A stretch of DNA of 64,000 bases from Amycolatopsis nivea (GTDB taxonomy: Bacteria; Actinomycetota; Actinomycetes; Mycobacteriales; Pseudonocardiaceae), in assembly GCF_004522235.1 (NCBI RefSeq), contig NZ_SDLT01000027.1, forward strand, positions 1 to 64,000. Direction: 5' to 3'. The notes below the pieces were generated by a model. That model did not search any database. It was not told the DNA's origin and was given only the letters and a program-made list of their open reading frames with translations. Below are positions 16,893-26,693 of this stretch, one piece after another. A program made the translations under genes and the position numbers. Positions within the stretch are counted from its first letter, which is position 1. Each line of letters begins with the position of its first letter.

Positions 16893-17900
16893 TCAGTCCG
16901 CGTGCAGGACAGCGGCTCCGGTGACCCGGTCCGCCGCCAAGTCCGTCAACGCCTCCGCCGCCGCGGACAGCGGATAGGACATCGTCCGGACGTGCAGCCG
17001 GTGCGCTCCCGCGAACTCCAGGAACTCCCGCGCGTCCGCCCTCGTGTTCGCGGTGACGCTGCGCACTTGCCGTTCCTGGAAAAGGTGGTGCTGGTAATTC
17101 AGCACGGGTATGTCCGAAAGATGGATACCCGCGATCGAGAGTGTGCCGCCGCGGTCCAGCGCCGCCAGCGCGACCGGCACCAGTTCCCCGGCTGGCGCGA
17201 ACAGGATCGCCGAATCCAGCGGCTCCGGCGGTGCCTCGGCCGCGTCGCCCGCGGAAGCGGCACCGAGCTCGAGCGCCAGCTTCCGGGCTTCCGGGCTGCG
17301 GGTCAGCACGTGCACGGTCGCCCCGCGCGCGAGCGCCACCTGCGCGGCGAGATGCGCACTGCCGCCGAACCCGTAAATGCCGAGCCGGCCGCCTTCGGGG
17401 ACCTCGGCCCGCTTCAACGCCCGGTAGCCGATCACCCCGGCGCACAGCAACGGCGCCAGCTCCTCGTCGGAGTAGCCGGCGGGCAACCGATGCGCGAACG
17501 CGGCGGGGACGACGGCGTACTCGGCGTATCCGCCGTCGGCGTCCCATCCGGTGTACCTCGACTCCGGGCACAAGTTCTCCTTGCCGGACACGCAATAGCG
17601 GCAAGCGCCACAGGCCCCGCGCAACCAGGCGATGCCGACCCGGTCCCCCGTCCGGAAGCCGCCCGCCCTCGCCTCGACCACCTCGCCCACGATCTCGTGG
17701 CCGGGCACCACTCCGGCGCGGTGCACTGGAAGATCGCCCTCCGCCACGTGCAAATCGGTCCGGCACACCCCGCACACGCGCACCCGCACCAGCAGTTCGC
17801 CGGCTTCTGGCTCCGGGACCGGCATCCGTTCCCGCACCAGCGGCCGGCCAGCCATCGGACCGGGCGCGCGCACCCGCCAGGCCCGCATTTCCGCCGTCAT
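16893..17900 (-). CDS. Zinc-dependent alcohol dehydrogenase, AdhA-like
   Basis: The 335-aa medium-chain dehydrogenase has catalytic-zinc residues in VCGVCRTDLHVAEGDLP and GHEIVGEV. The structural-zinc loop is GACGACRYCVSGKENLCPES. A Rossmann motif near GIYGFGGSAHLAAQVA binds NAD(P). It interconverts primary alcohols and aldehydes, and in hypoxia could reoxidise NADH by reducing aldehyde. GAGAGGAG precedes the ATG. It is divergent from ftsH, with a DosR-type box between them. Confidence 0.9.
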   Translation of the reverse strand: MTAEMRAWRVRAPGPMAGRPLVRERMPVPEPEAGELLVRVRVCGVCRTDLHVAEGDLPVHRAGVVPGHEIVGEVVEARAGGFRTGDRVGIAWLRGACGACRYCVSGKENLCPESRYTGWDADGGYAEYAVVPAAFAHRLPAGYSDEELAPLLCAGVIGYRALKRAEVPEGGRLGIYGFGGSAHLAAQVALARGATVHVLTRSPEARKLALELGAASAGDAAEAPPEPLDSAILFAPAGELVPVALAALDRGGTLSIAGIHLSDIPVLNYQHHLFQERQVRSVTANTRADAREFLEFAGAHRLHVRTMSYPLSAAAEALTDLAADRVTGAAVLHAD

Positions 17901-17982
17901 CGCGGCTCCTCTCGTCCGCAGTGCCCCGTCCAGGATGTCGGCGGGCCGGATCCGGGACGACGTCCGCAGGTCCCGCCCGCCG

Positions 17983-17996
17983 GGGACGTTCGGCTC
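17983..17996. promoter_or_regulatory. DosR-type box between adh and ftsH
   Basis: GGGACGTTCGGCTC matches 12 of 14 bases. It lies 83 bp from the adh start and 69 bp from the ftsH start, so it could serve both. Confidence 0.55.
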
Positions 17997-18064
17997 TTCT
18001 CTGCGGCGCCGCGGTTGCGCAGAGTCGTGCCATGACTGCTCCCCAGCGTGCGGCGTAGGCCAGG

Positions 18065-20008
<1,944 letters not shown>

Positions 20009-20019
20009 GTGCCGATCCG

Positions 20020-20033
20020 GTGCCTAAAGTCCC
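20020..20033 (+). promoter_or_regulatory. DosR-type box upstream of the zinc-ribbon gene
   Basis: GTGCCTAAAGTCCC; its reverse complement GGGACTTTAGGCAC matches 11 of 14 bases and resembles the classic mycobacterial half-site GGGACT. It is 121 bp before the zinc-ribbon ATG and directly after ftsH. Confidence 0.5.
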
Positions 20034-20153
20034 CGCGCGGCAAGGAGAACCGCTCGCCGCCGGGAGCCGGCGGGCCCTCCGGAACGGGCAGTGCGGCCCT
20101 CGTGGCCCCGAGCGTCGAAGCGGAAGCTCGGACGCAACGAAAGCGAGGCGACC

Positions 20154-20630
20154 ATGAGCATCGACCGCATCTCCCCGGACCGCCCTCCCGCGCCCTCGAC
20201 GACCGTCCCGGCCGGACTGCGGCGCAACCGCCACGACCGGCTCGCGCTGGTGCCGGACGGTCGCGTCGACGCCCGGTACGCCGATCTCCGCGACCTCCGT
20301 CTCGCGCTCGCGCTGACCGAGGAAGACGCCCGCGAGGAGACCGATCTCGACCCGTTCGACCGGATCACCTGCCGGACCCATCGCCGCTGGCTCCACCAGT
20401 GCGTCTCGTCCCCGCACCACGCGGTGCCGCTCAGCGGCCACCGCTGGTGCCGCCCGTGCGGCCGCCCGCTCGACGCGGCCGTCGACGAACTCTCCGGCGA
20501 CGTGCGGTTCTCCTGCCCGCGCTGCGGCCAGACCCCGGGCACCCGCGCCACCCGCCAGCTGACCCGCGCGTGCCGGGCGAGCATCGCCGCGGCCTTCGAC
20601 CGCTCGTCCGGCCGCGACCTGTGCGCCTGA
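20154..20630 (+). CDS. Zinc-ribbon protein of unknown function
   Basis: The 158-aa soluble protein starts MSIDRISPDRPPAP. Two CxxC knuckles, in RWCRPCGRPLD and FSCPRCGQTPG, about 25 residues apart, indicate a zinc ribbon at about 105-130. A third Cys/His group, ITCRTHRRWLHQCVS, precedes them. The central region has LALVPDGRVDARYADLRDL. No family is recognised. GAGG is seven bases before the ATG. It lies between ftsH and a DUF6292-like gene in the same orientation and carries its own candidate box, so it may be a new dormancy-regulon member. Confidence 0.7.
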   Translation: MSIDRISPDRPPAPSTTVPAGLRRNRHDRLALVPDGRVDARYADLRDLRLALALTEEDAREETDLDPFDRITCRTHRRWLHQCVSSPHHAVPLSGHRWCRPCGRPLDAAVDELSGDVRFSCPRCGQTPGTRATRQLTRACRASIAAAFDRSSGRDLCA

Positions 20631-20699
20631 GCGAACGGAACCGCGCGGCGCGGCGAACCTGTGCGCGGCTCTGGCCGCTGTCCACAGAGGGCGGAGCCG

Positions 20700-20713
20700 G
20701 GGACCTTCGGCCC
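20700..20713 (+). promoter_or_regulatory. Best DosR-type box, GGGACCTTCGGCCC
   Basis: This is the most symmetrical copy and is used as the reference for the others. It lies in a 271-bp gap, 189 bp before the DUF6292-like ATG. The long distance implies a leader or an unrecognised start. Confidence 0.6.
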
Positions 20714-20901
20714 TTTTCCGGCACCTGCCCGAAGCGCAGCCTGGAGACAGGCAGCCGGGCGCCCGATTCCCCCTGACCGTCGCGAACCGGCGGCCAGGGC
20801 GAGCGCGGGAACGCCATTCCGGGCATAGGCGAAAGCCCGCCCGACCGAACCGCCTGCGCCGAGAAGTCCGCCGTGCCAGGCGGCAGCAGAAACGAGAACC
20901 G

Positions 20902-21342
20902 ATGAGCGGCCAGCAAGCGACCACCGACGACGAATACCTCCTGCACTGCGGAATGAGCGGCTACCTCGACGCGGTGAGCGTCGCAGCGGGCGTCGGCCCC
21001 GAGTCCGCCACGATGGACCTCGACTCGCCGATGTCGGCCTACCTCGCACTCGACGGGCAGCTCGCCGTCCATCCCGGACGCGACACAGCGCTGGTCTGGG
21101 ACGAACGGCACGGCTGGTCGTTCACCATCGAAACCCATTCCGGCGAAGACCTGCTCGTGGTGGCCTACCTCGGCGACGACCTGGTACCGCCCCCTTCCCG
21201 CGTCCGGGAATTCGTCCGCGCGGTCCGCGCCCTGACCCGGCGCACGCCGCCGCCCGCGCCGCCGGAGCTGAACCGCGGGCGGGCCGACCTCCTCGCCCGG
21301 CTTCTCGGCTACCGGACTCCGCAACCGCTGGCCAGCCAGTGA
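20902..21342 (+). CDS. DUF6292-like protein
   Basis: The 146-aa soluble protein shows MSGYLDAVSVAAGVGPES, then PMSAYLALDGQLAVHPGRD, then ALVWDERHGWSFTIET, and finally VVAYLGDDLVPPPSRVREFV. This order resembles the actinomycete DUF6292 family, which has no known role. The ribosome-binding site is weak (GAGAA). It is convergent with the DsrE-like gene. The perfect operator-like element upstream is the main hint of a job in low-oxygen physiology. Family assignment is from memory of the pattern. Confidence 0.7.
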   Translation: MSGQQATTDDEYLLHCGMSGYLDAVSVAAGVGPESATMDLDSPMSAYLALDGQLAVHPGRDTALVWDERHGWSFTIETHSGEDLLVVAYLGDDLVPPPSRVREFVRAVRALTRRTPPPAPPELNRGRADLLARLLGYRTPQPLASQ

Positions 21343-21343
21343 C

Positions 21344-21357
21344 CCCGCTCGAGCGGG
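21344..21357. repeat. Perfect palindrome CCCGCTCGAGCGGG
   Basis: The 14-bp palindrome stands immediately after the stop of the DUF6292-like gene, in the 75-bp gap between convergent genes. It has no loop or T-run, so it is a poor intrinsic terminator. It could still form a cruciform or halt both convergent transcripts. Confidence 0.4.
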
Positions 21358-21417
21358 AGCGGAGACGCAAGCGGGCCGGCACAGCCAAGCTGGTGCTTCC
21401 CGCGCGCAGCGGGGCGC

Positions 21418-21876
21418 TCAGGTGAAGATGATCTGGCCGCCCGCCGCTTTGGCGTAGAATTCGCCGACGGTGATGATGTCCCGCACCTGCTCGATCAGAT
21501 CGTCCTTTTCGAGGCCGAACAGGTCGACCGACGCCTTGCACGCGTACAGCCCGGCCCCGGTGTCGGAAATCATTTCGAGGAATTCCGGAATGGCGGGGAT
21601 ATCGAGCTTTTCCATCTTCCGTTCGAGATACTGCGTCATGACCGACGACACGCCGGGCAGTCCGCCCGCCCACGTGGCCAGGTGCAGGCCCGGATTGCCG
21701 ACGGTCGCCAGCTTGATGTGGTCGTGCCGGGCCTTGTGCACGGCGTCCAGCCCGAAAAAAGTGAAGAACAGATCGGCTTCGATGCCTTCCGCGCGCGCCC
21801 CGTTGGCCATGATCAGGCCGGGGTAGATCGCGTCCAGCGAGCCTTTCGAGACGATGACGGAGACCTTTTCGATCAT
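21418..21876 (-). CDS. DsrE/DsrF-family sulfur carrier-like protein
   Basis: The 152-aa protein begins VSVIVSKGSLDAIYPGLIMA and has the DsrE-fold core DLFFTFFGLDAVH. A Cys in GAGLYACKASVDLFGL is at the position expected for the sulfur-carrying residue of this family. DsrE-like proteins accept and pass on persulfide sulfur. The gene is third in the operon after sqr and the TusE-like gene, 14 bp apart. GAGGAGGA precedes the ATG. Context suggests it accepts sulfane sulfur after sulfide oxidation. Confidence 0.87.
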   Translation of the reverse strand: MIEKVSVIVSKGSLDAIYPGLIMANGARAEGIEADLFFTFFGLDAVHKARHDHIKLATVGNPGLHLATWAGGLPGVSSVMTQYLERKMEKLDIPAIPEFLEMISDTGAGLYACKASVDLFGLEKDDLIEQVRDIITVGEFYAKAAGGQIIFT

Positions 21877-21890
21877 GCCGGGATTCCTCC

Positions 21891-22208
21891 TCAGATGCAG
21901 CCGCGCGGTTTCGGGATTCCGGCGATTTTCGCGGCGAGCTTGGCCGGGCCCTTCGGGAAGAGCCGGTACAGGTCTTTGATCGTCACGCCGGAAGTGCGCC
22001 CGAGCGCCCGCACGGTCGGGCCGGTGCCCTTCTCCGCGTATTCCCGCCGCATGAACTCGATGACCTTCCAGTGCTCGTCGGTCAGCGCGTCGATGCCGGA
22101 TTCGCGGGCGATCTCCGGAGCCATCTGTTCGGTCCAGGACTCCGGCTCGGTGAAGAAACCCTCGTCGTTGACAGGCACCTCGGTGCCCGCGTAGGTCGCG
22201 GTGGGCAT
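21891..22208 (-). CDS. TusE/DsrC-family sulfur relay protein
   Basis: The 105-aa protein has the family core ALTDEHWKVIEFMRREY and the swinging C-terminal arm ending IPKPRGCI. The penultimate Cys104 is the conserved sulfur-carrying residue. The second Cys of true DsrC, eleven positions earlier, is Ala93 here, so it is TusE-type and would not form the DsrC trisulfide alone. GAAAGGA precedes ATG. It lies between sqr and a DsrE-like gene, an arrangement that implies sulfur trafficking and not only tRNA thiolation. Confidence 0.9.
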   Translation of the reverse strand: MPTATYAGTEVPVNDEGFFTEPESWTEQMAPEIARESGIDALTDEHWKVIEFMRREYAEKGTGPTVRALGRTSGVTIKDLYRLFPKGPAKLAAKIAGIPKPRGCI

Positions 22209-22223
22209 GAGCGTCCTTTCTGG

Positions 22224-23471
22224 TCAGTGTTCCGCGGGCGCCGGGAACTCCTTGCCCGCGCGGGGCATCTCGGCGGCGATGCCGGGGATTTCCCGGCCGG
22301 GCAGCAGGCTGTGCCAGTACAGCCACGAGAACATCAGCTTGCCGAGGTGGTTCAGCCGCGATTCGCGCAGCAGCGGAAGCCCGGCCGCCGCCGGGAAATG
22401 ACCGGGCAGAGGTTCGGTGTCGTAGTTGAAGTCGATGAGCATCGCCTTGTGGAAACCGCTCTCGATGAAGCAGTTGGTGTGCCCGTCGAATCCGGGGTCG
22501 AGCGGACGGCCGGCGAGGTACCGTGCGACGTTGCGGGCCAGCACCGCGCCCTCGAAGTGGGTGACCGAACCTGCCTTGGACGCCGGCACCCCGGCGGCGT
22601 CGCCGAGCGCGAAGATGTTGGGGTACGCCGTGGACTGCAGCGTGTGCGGATCGACGGAAACGAAGCCGAACTCGTCACCCAAACCGGGCGATCGGTCCAC
22701 ATAGGACGCTCCGCTGTGCATCGGCACCACCACCGCGAGATCGAACGGGACCTCGCGGCCGTCGTAGGAGACCAGCCGACCGCCCGCGCCGTCGACCTCG
22801 CCGGTGTTGAACTCCGTCACCAGTTCGATGCTCTTGTCCTCCAGCAGACCGGCGAGCGTCTTCGCCGCCACCGGCTTGGTGAACGCGGAATCGAGCGGCG
22901 TGACATAGGTGATCCGCACTTCGTCGCGGATTTCCTGTTCGGTGAAGTACCAGTCGGCGAGGAAGCAGAATTCCAAGGGGGCGACCGGGCATTTGATCGG
23001 CAGGTCGATCACGTTCACCACGAGGCGCCCGCCGGTGAACTCGTCGAGCGCGGACGCGAGCGCCATCGCCCCGGCGTAGTCGTAGAAGGTGTGCACCGTC
23101 TCCCGCCAGCCCGGGCCGGTGAGTCCCTCGGTTTCCTCGGGCACGAGCCGGGCGCCGGTCGCGATCACGAGCGCGTCGTAGGCGAGCATCGTGCCGTCCG
23201 CCAGACCGACTCGCGCGGCTTCGGCGTCGACGTGGTCTACCGCGCTGCGGTGGTACTCGATTCCTCGGTGCAACTGCGCCGGGCGGGACCGGACGAGGTC
23301 CTCCGGCTGGGCGAGGCCGAACGGCACGAACAACAGGCCCGGCTGGTACACGTGGTCGTTGTCCTGGTCCACCACGGTGATCCGGACCTGATCGCCCAGA
23401 CCGCGCCGCAGCCGGTTCGCGGCCAGGGTGCCGCCCGTCCCGCCGCCGAGAATCACGATGTGCTTGGTCAC
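22224..23471 (-). CDS. Sulfide:quinone oxidoreductase-like flavoprotein
   Basis: The 415-aa FAD enzyme has the N-terminal dinucleotide motif VILGGGTGGTLAANRL and a second FAD motif NIFALGDAAGVP. The Cys pair Cys161 (in IKCPVAPLEF) and Cys334 (in HTNCFIES) is placed as in sulfide:quinone oxidoreductases, which pass electrons from sulfide to the quinone pool and build polysulfide between these cysteines. Start is GTG with GGAG upstream. The downstream TusE- and DsrE-like genes support a sulfur role. A generic NADH dehydrogenase is less likely. Confidence 0.87.
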   Translation of the reverse strand: MTKHIVILGGGTGGTLAANRLRRGLGDQVRITVVDQDNDHVYQPGLLFVPFGLAQPEDLVRSRPAQLHRGIEYHRSAVDHVDAEAARVGLADGTMLAYDALVIATGARLVPEETEGLTGPGWRETVHTFYDYAGAMALASALDEFTGGRLVVNVIDLPIKCPVAPLEFCFLADWYFTEQEIRDEVRITYVTPLDSAFTKPVAAKTLAGLLEDKSIELVTEFNTGEVDGAGGRLVSYDGREVPFDLAVVVPMHSGASYVDRSPGLGDEFGFVSVDPHTLQSTAYPNIFALGDAAGVPASKAGSVTHFEGAVLARNVARYLAGRPLDPGFDGHTNCFIESGFHKAMLIDFNYDTEPLPGHFPAAAGLPLLRESRLNHLGKLMFSWLYWHSLLPGREIPGIAAEMPRAGKEFPAPAEH

Positions 23472-23505
23472 CGCTCCAGTCTCGAAGCGGCCCGCCGGTC
23501 CGGTT

Positions 23506-23519
23506 AGGGTCTTCGGTCA
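23506..23519 (-). promoter_or_regulatory. Weak DosR-type box upstream of sqr
   Basis: On the plus strand it reads AGGGTCTTCGGTCA, 9 of 14 matches with the central CTTCGG intact. It is 35 bp before the sqr GTG, in the only gap upstream of the sulfur operon. Confidence 0.35.
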
Positions 23520-23546
23520 CCGGCGGGGGCGACCAAGGAGGGCCGG

Positions 23547-23882
23547 TTACCGCAGCGCGACAGTCAGCAGCACGACCGCGTCTCCCAGCGCCTGCAGCCC
23601 GTGGCGTTCCGGCGGAACGACGGCCAGCTGCCCGCGTTCCAGCGTCCACTCCGCACCCTGGGTGTGCAGCCGCACGGTGCCTGCGACGACCTGGAGCGTG
23701 GCCGCGGGCGGCGAGTCGTGCTCGGCCAGCTCGGCGCCGTCCCCCAACGCGATCAGCGTCGCCCGCTGGGAGGTTCCGGACACCAGCGTCCGCGCGGCCC
23801 GCCGTGATCCGTGCGCGCCGGCTTCGACCTGCAATTCGGCGGCCACCGCGTCGATCGAAGACACTGCCGGGTGATCGGTCAT
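23547..23882 (-). CDS. Cupin-domain protein
   Basis: The 111-aa single-cupin protein shows the barrel pattern AELAEHDSPPAATLQVVAGTV, then RLHTQGAEWTLERGQLAVVPP, then RHGLQALGDAVVLLTVAL. Only His residues near EHD and ERHG could bind metal, so activity is uncertain. Small cupins of this sort are often sensors or isomerases. GAGGAGGGAG lies upstream of the ATG. It precedes sqr by 75 bp in the same direction. Confidence 0.8.
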   Translation of the reverse strand: MTDHPAVSSIDAVAAELQVEAGAHGSRRAARTLVSGTSQRATLIALGDGAELAEHDSPPAATLQVVAGTVRLHTQGAEWTLERGQLAVVPPERHGLQALGDAVVLLTVALR

Positions 23883-23922
23883 CGCTTCTGCTCCCTCCTC
23901 GGCGGGCCCCCGCGGCGGAGCG

Positions 23923-24486
23923 TCACCGAGTACCGCGTGGGGCGGCGTTCTCGCTGAACTTACCCTGCCACGATGCCTGCGCACCGGAATCGCCGATGCG
24001 GTAGACGTCGTAAAGGGTCGCGCCGGCGACCAGGACCGCGACGACCGCGATCACCGTCGTGACCTTCGTCGAGGCGGGCGCCAGGTAAGTCTTGCGGCGC
24101 ACGGCGGTGGCGACCGCGGCGTTGTCCTCGACGGCCCCCACGTCGGTTTTGTCCGTCACCGTCGCGTTTTCGCGCTGGCGCCACCACACCACGAGCGCGA
24201 GCACGGCGACCGGGATCGCGACCCAGAGCGCGGTGTCGCCCAGTTCGGTGTGGTCGCGCAGCAACTGAGTCCGCGGAACTCGCCGCTCGAGCCATTCGCC
24301 GGCGTCCGTGGTGATCGGAACCAGGATCAGCGCGATCACGGCCAGCACGGCGTTCGGCGCGGCGAGCTTGCCGCGTGCTTTCGGCCAGACGCTGCTCAGC
24401 ACCAGCAGCAGCGCGCTCAACGGCAGCAGCACGACAATCGCGTGCACGAGCAGGATGTGGGCGGGCAGGCCGTTCACGGTCGTCAT
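23923..24486 (-). CDS. DUF2231-type membrane protein
   Basis: The 187-aa protein has about four hydrophobic segments: residues 8-30, 42-58, 84-102 and 140-160. LPAHILLVHAIVVLLPLSALLL at the start is typical of DUF2231, with a His-containing first helix. The family is often near heme or redox genes but has no assigned activity. AAGGA precedes the ATG. It stands alone, 95 bp after the ferredoxin gene and 40 bp before the cupin. Confidence 0.8.
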   Translation of the reverse strand: MTTVNGLPAHILLVHAIVVLLPLSALLLVLSSVWPKARGKLAAPNAVLAVIALILVPITTDAGEWLERRVPRTQLLRDHTELGDTALWVAIPVAVLALVVWWRQRENATVTDKTDVGAVEDNAAVATAVRRKTYLAPASTKVTTVIAVVAVLVAGATLYDVYRIGDSGAQASWQGKFSENAAPRGTR

Positions 24487-24580
24487 GATGTCCTTAATCC
24501 GGTGGAATTTCGCGATTCAGCGGGAACTCTGCGAAGGCGCGCTCACGGCGGCACGGTGGAGACCGGTTCGCGCCGGGCAG

Positions 24581-24805
24581 TCATCGGCGCCCGCCCGCCA
24601 GCCGCAGCGCCAGGGTCGGGCAGGCGGCGACCGCCTGGCGCGCGTCGGACAGCACCGGGCCCGGCACCGGCCGGTCGACCAGGATCGGGTAGCCCCACTC
24701 GTCGAGGTCGATCAGTTCGGGCAGCAGTTCGGCGCAGATTCCGTGGGCCCGGCAGGCGATCGGGTCGACCCGCAGCTGACGGGAGCGTCGTTCGGGCACG
24801 GTCAC
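24581..24805 (-). CDS. Small [3Fe-4S]-type ferredoxin
   Basis: The 74-aa protein has DPIACRAHGICAELLPELIDL and then AVAACPTLAL, the C-x5-C...CP pattern of actinobacterial single-cluster ferredoxins in which the second ligand position is His/Gly, favouring [3Fe-4S]. I chose GTG at 24805 because its GTGA overlaps the NuoF-like stop by 4 bp. An ATG nine codons upstream lacks a ribosome-binding site. It is last in the operon and is the likely electron partner of the NuoF-like protein. Confidence 0.85.
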   Translation of the reverse strand: MTVPERRSRQLRVDPIACRAHGICAELLPELIDLDEWGYPILVDRPVPGPVLSDARQAVAACPTLALRLAGGRR

Positions 24806-26133
24806 GTCCAATCGCCGCTTCGGTTGTTCCATCCCGGCAAGGGCAGCGCGGGGTGCGCCGCCCACGCGCACGGACGCCCGGCGAGGTGGGCTCGCAGGTC
24901 GTCGGCGAAACACCGCAGCGCGCTCGCGGCCAGCCGGACGGCGCCGTCGGGATGGGCGCACGCGCCGCGCCCGGGAATGACCGAGAGCCGCGTGCGGAGC
25001 CGTTGCCCGGCCAGCGCCGCTGCCCGGCCGCCGAGCACCAGGGAGGTGAAATCGTCGGCGACGGCGGGGAGACCGAACATGCACGGACCGCATTGGCGCG
25101 CGGACTCCCCCGCCAGATAGCGCAGCAACCGAGCGGTTTCGGCGAGACCGCAGGCGCGCGCGGGCAGCACGGTCAGCGAGGCGACGCCGAGTGCTGCGCC
25201 CGCCGCGCGAAGGTCCTCATGGGACAGCCGGATGCCCGCCGCGACAGGCACGGGCAGCCAGGTGCCGCTGTATCCGCCGAACAGGATGGCCTGGGGTGTT
25301 CCCGCCGGGCCGCCCGCCTGGTCGAGCACCTCTGCGACCGGGGTGCCGAACGCGGTTTCGTACACCCCCGGCCGGGCGACTCCGCCGCCGGCGGTGACCA
25401 GCGTGGTGCCGGGCGAGTCCCGGGTGCCGCAGCCCCGGAACCACTCCGAGCCGTAGCGGGCGATCAGGGCGAGATGGGCGAGCGTTTCGACGTTGTCGAC
25501 CAGGGTCGGCCGGCCGCGCACCCCGCGCTCGAAAGGACGGGGCGGTTTCGCGGTCGGCCGGGCGTCGCCGGTCTCCAGGAAGTTGACGAGCGCGGATTCC
25601 TCGCTCGCCACGTACCGGCCGGGCGCCTGGACCAGCCGGATCGGGATCTCTCCGCTCGGCCGCTCGGCCAGCGCACCGGCGACGGAGCCGGCGATCGGAT
25701 CGGCGCGGTGCACGCACAGGATGATCTCCGTCGCGTCGGTCGCCGTCGCGGCGAGCACCGCCCCGTCGATGACCAGGTGCGGCGCGACGGTGAGCAGTGC
25801 TCGGTCCTTGCCGCTCGCCGGTTCGCCCTCGCAGCCGTTGGCCACGACGACCGGGCGGCGGCCGCGGGCGACGGCACGCAGCTTGCGGCCGGTGGGGAAA
25901 CCCGCCCCGCCGCGCCCTCGCAGCCCTGAAGCGTCCACTGTGGACAGCAGCAGGGCCCTGCCGTTCCGTCCGGCGTAGCGTTCGACGGGCAGCGCACCGT
26001 ACCGGGCGCTGTGCTCGGCGAATCCGGCGGACTGCCGGGCTTCCAGCCAGCCCGCGAGAAGACGGCGCGGGCGGGCCGGGTCAGGCGGCAGCAGCGGCCC
26101 GCTGGCCGCCCGGGGATGGCGAGCGGTCGTCAT
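24802..26133 (-). CDS. NuoF-like NADH-binding flavoprotein
   Basis: The 443-aa protein has the NADH/FMN motif GLRGRGGAGFPTGRKL, the second motif VVANGCEGEPASGKDR, an SLBB domain and a C-terminal Fe-S region. Complex I NuoF has ESCGxCxPCR. Here the segment reads GESARQCGPCMFG, so the first cluster Cys is Ala while the next two and a distal Cys (GRGACAHP) remain. It overlaps the membrane gene by one base (TGATG) and the ferredoxin gene by 4 bp. With those partners it probably passes electrons between NADH and ferredoxin or a membrane heme protein, independent of complex I. Confidence 0.87.
   Translation of the reverse strand: MTTARHPRAASGPLLPPDPARPRRLLAGWLEARQSAGFAEHSARYGALPVERYAGRNGRALLLSTVDASGLRGRGGAGFPTGRKLRAVARGRRPVVVANGCEGEPASGKDRALLTVAPHLVIDGAVLAATATDATEIILCVHRADPIAGSVAGALAERPSGEIPIRLVQAPGRYVASEESALVNFLETGDARPTAKPPRPFERGVRGRPTLVDNVETLAHLALIARYGSEWFRGCGTRDSPGTTLVTAGGGVARPGVYETAFGTPVAEVLDQAGGPAGTPQAILFGGYSGTWLPVPVAAGIRLSHEDLRAAGAALGVASLTVLPARACGLAETARLLRYLAGESARQCGPCMFGLPAVADDFTSLVLGGRAAALAGQRLRTRLSVIPGRGACAHPDGAVRLAASALRCFADDLRAHLAGRPCAWAAHPALPLPGWNNRSGDWT
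25933..25945. repeat. Palindrome GTCCACTGTGGAC inside the NuoF-like gene
   Basis: Exact copy of the recurrent 13-bp palindrome, encoding residues in the LLLSTVDASGL segment of the NuoF-like protein. Confidence 0.6.
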
Positions 26134-26693
26134 CACAGGCCTCCCAGGGTGCCGCGCCGGGCCTCGGTGTCGGGATGCCGCACCGTCGCGCGCCACCCCA
26201 CGGCCGCCGCGGCGGCGAGCACGCAGGCCACCAGCAGCACCCGGACCCAGCCCAGCCGGGAGTCGGCGCCGCCGATCTCGAAGCCGTGCACCACGGCCGC
26301 GGGCCAGGAGAGATACGCGGCCCAGTGCACGGCTTTCCAGACCTTGGCGTTGATCCGGGGACGGAGCAGGCTGGACACGACCACAGCGACGAGCAGATCG
26401 AACGCGACGGCTCCGATGCCGAGCGACACCGGGTGGTACGCCGAGACGAACGGGATCACCACGCTGATCCACCGGATGCCCGCGTACGTGTCGATGATCG
26501 CGGTCGCGATGTGGACGGCCAAGAAGGCAAGCGTGATCAGGGACAGATTCCGGTGGAAGGCGGCGACGGCGAACCTCGGCCACCTCGGCGACGCGAGCCG
26601 GGCGCTGGAGATCGCGCCGAGGACCACCACGGCCGTGAACAGCACCAATGCGGCCAGTCCTGTCGCCCGGCTGACGTACCACAACGCGCTCAT
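26133..26693 (-). CDS. Ferric-reductase-like transmembrane heme protein
   Basis: The 186-aa protein has about five to six helices and matches the ferric-reductase-like/cytochrome b fold. Histidines are placed within helices in AAFHRNLSLITLAFLAVHIA and KAVHWAAYLSWPAAVVHGF, as expected for two hemes. It lacks the FAD/NADPH domain of full ferric reductases. The adjoining NuoF-like and ferredoxin genes could supply electrons instead. ATGA overlap with apbE couples translation. Confidence 0.85.
   Translation of the reverse strand: MSALWYVSRATGLAALVLFTAVVVLGAISSARLASPRWPRFAVAAFHRNLSLITLAFLAVHIATAIIDTYAGIRWISVVIPFVSAYHPVSLGIGAVAFDLLVAVVVSSLLRPRINAKVWKAVHWAAYLSWPAAVVHGFEIGGADSRLGWVRVLLVACVLAAAAAVGWRATVRHPDTEARRGTLGGL

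Noticed and set aside
11884..16977. Plus-strand open frame of 1697 codons
   Set aside because: Shadow of flavodoxin, USP and P1B-5 ATPase genes on the other strand and of the protease in another frame. No start signal and low-complexity Arg/Ala/Pro content.
20700..20713. Rho-independent terminator after the zinc-ribbon gene
   Set aside because: The dyad is only 4-5 bp per arm with a 4-base centre. The weak TTTT follows too late, and matching copies occur in other promoters.
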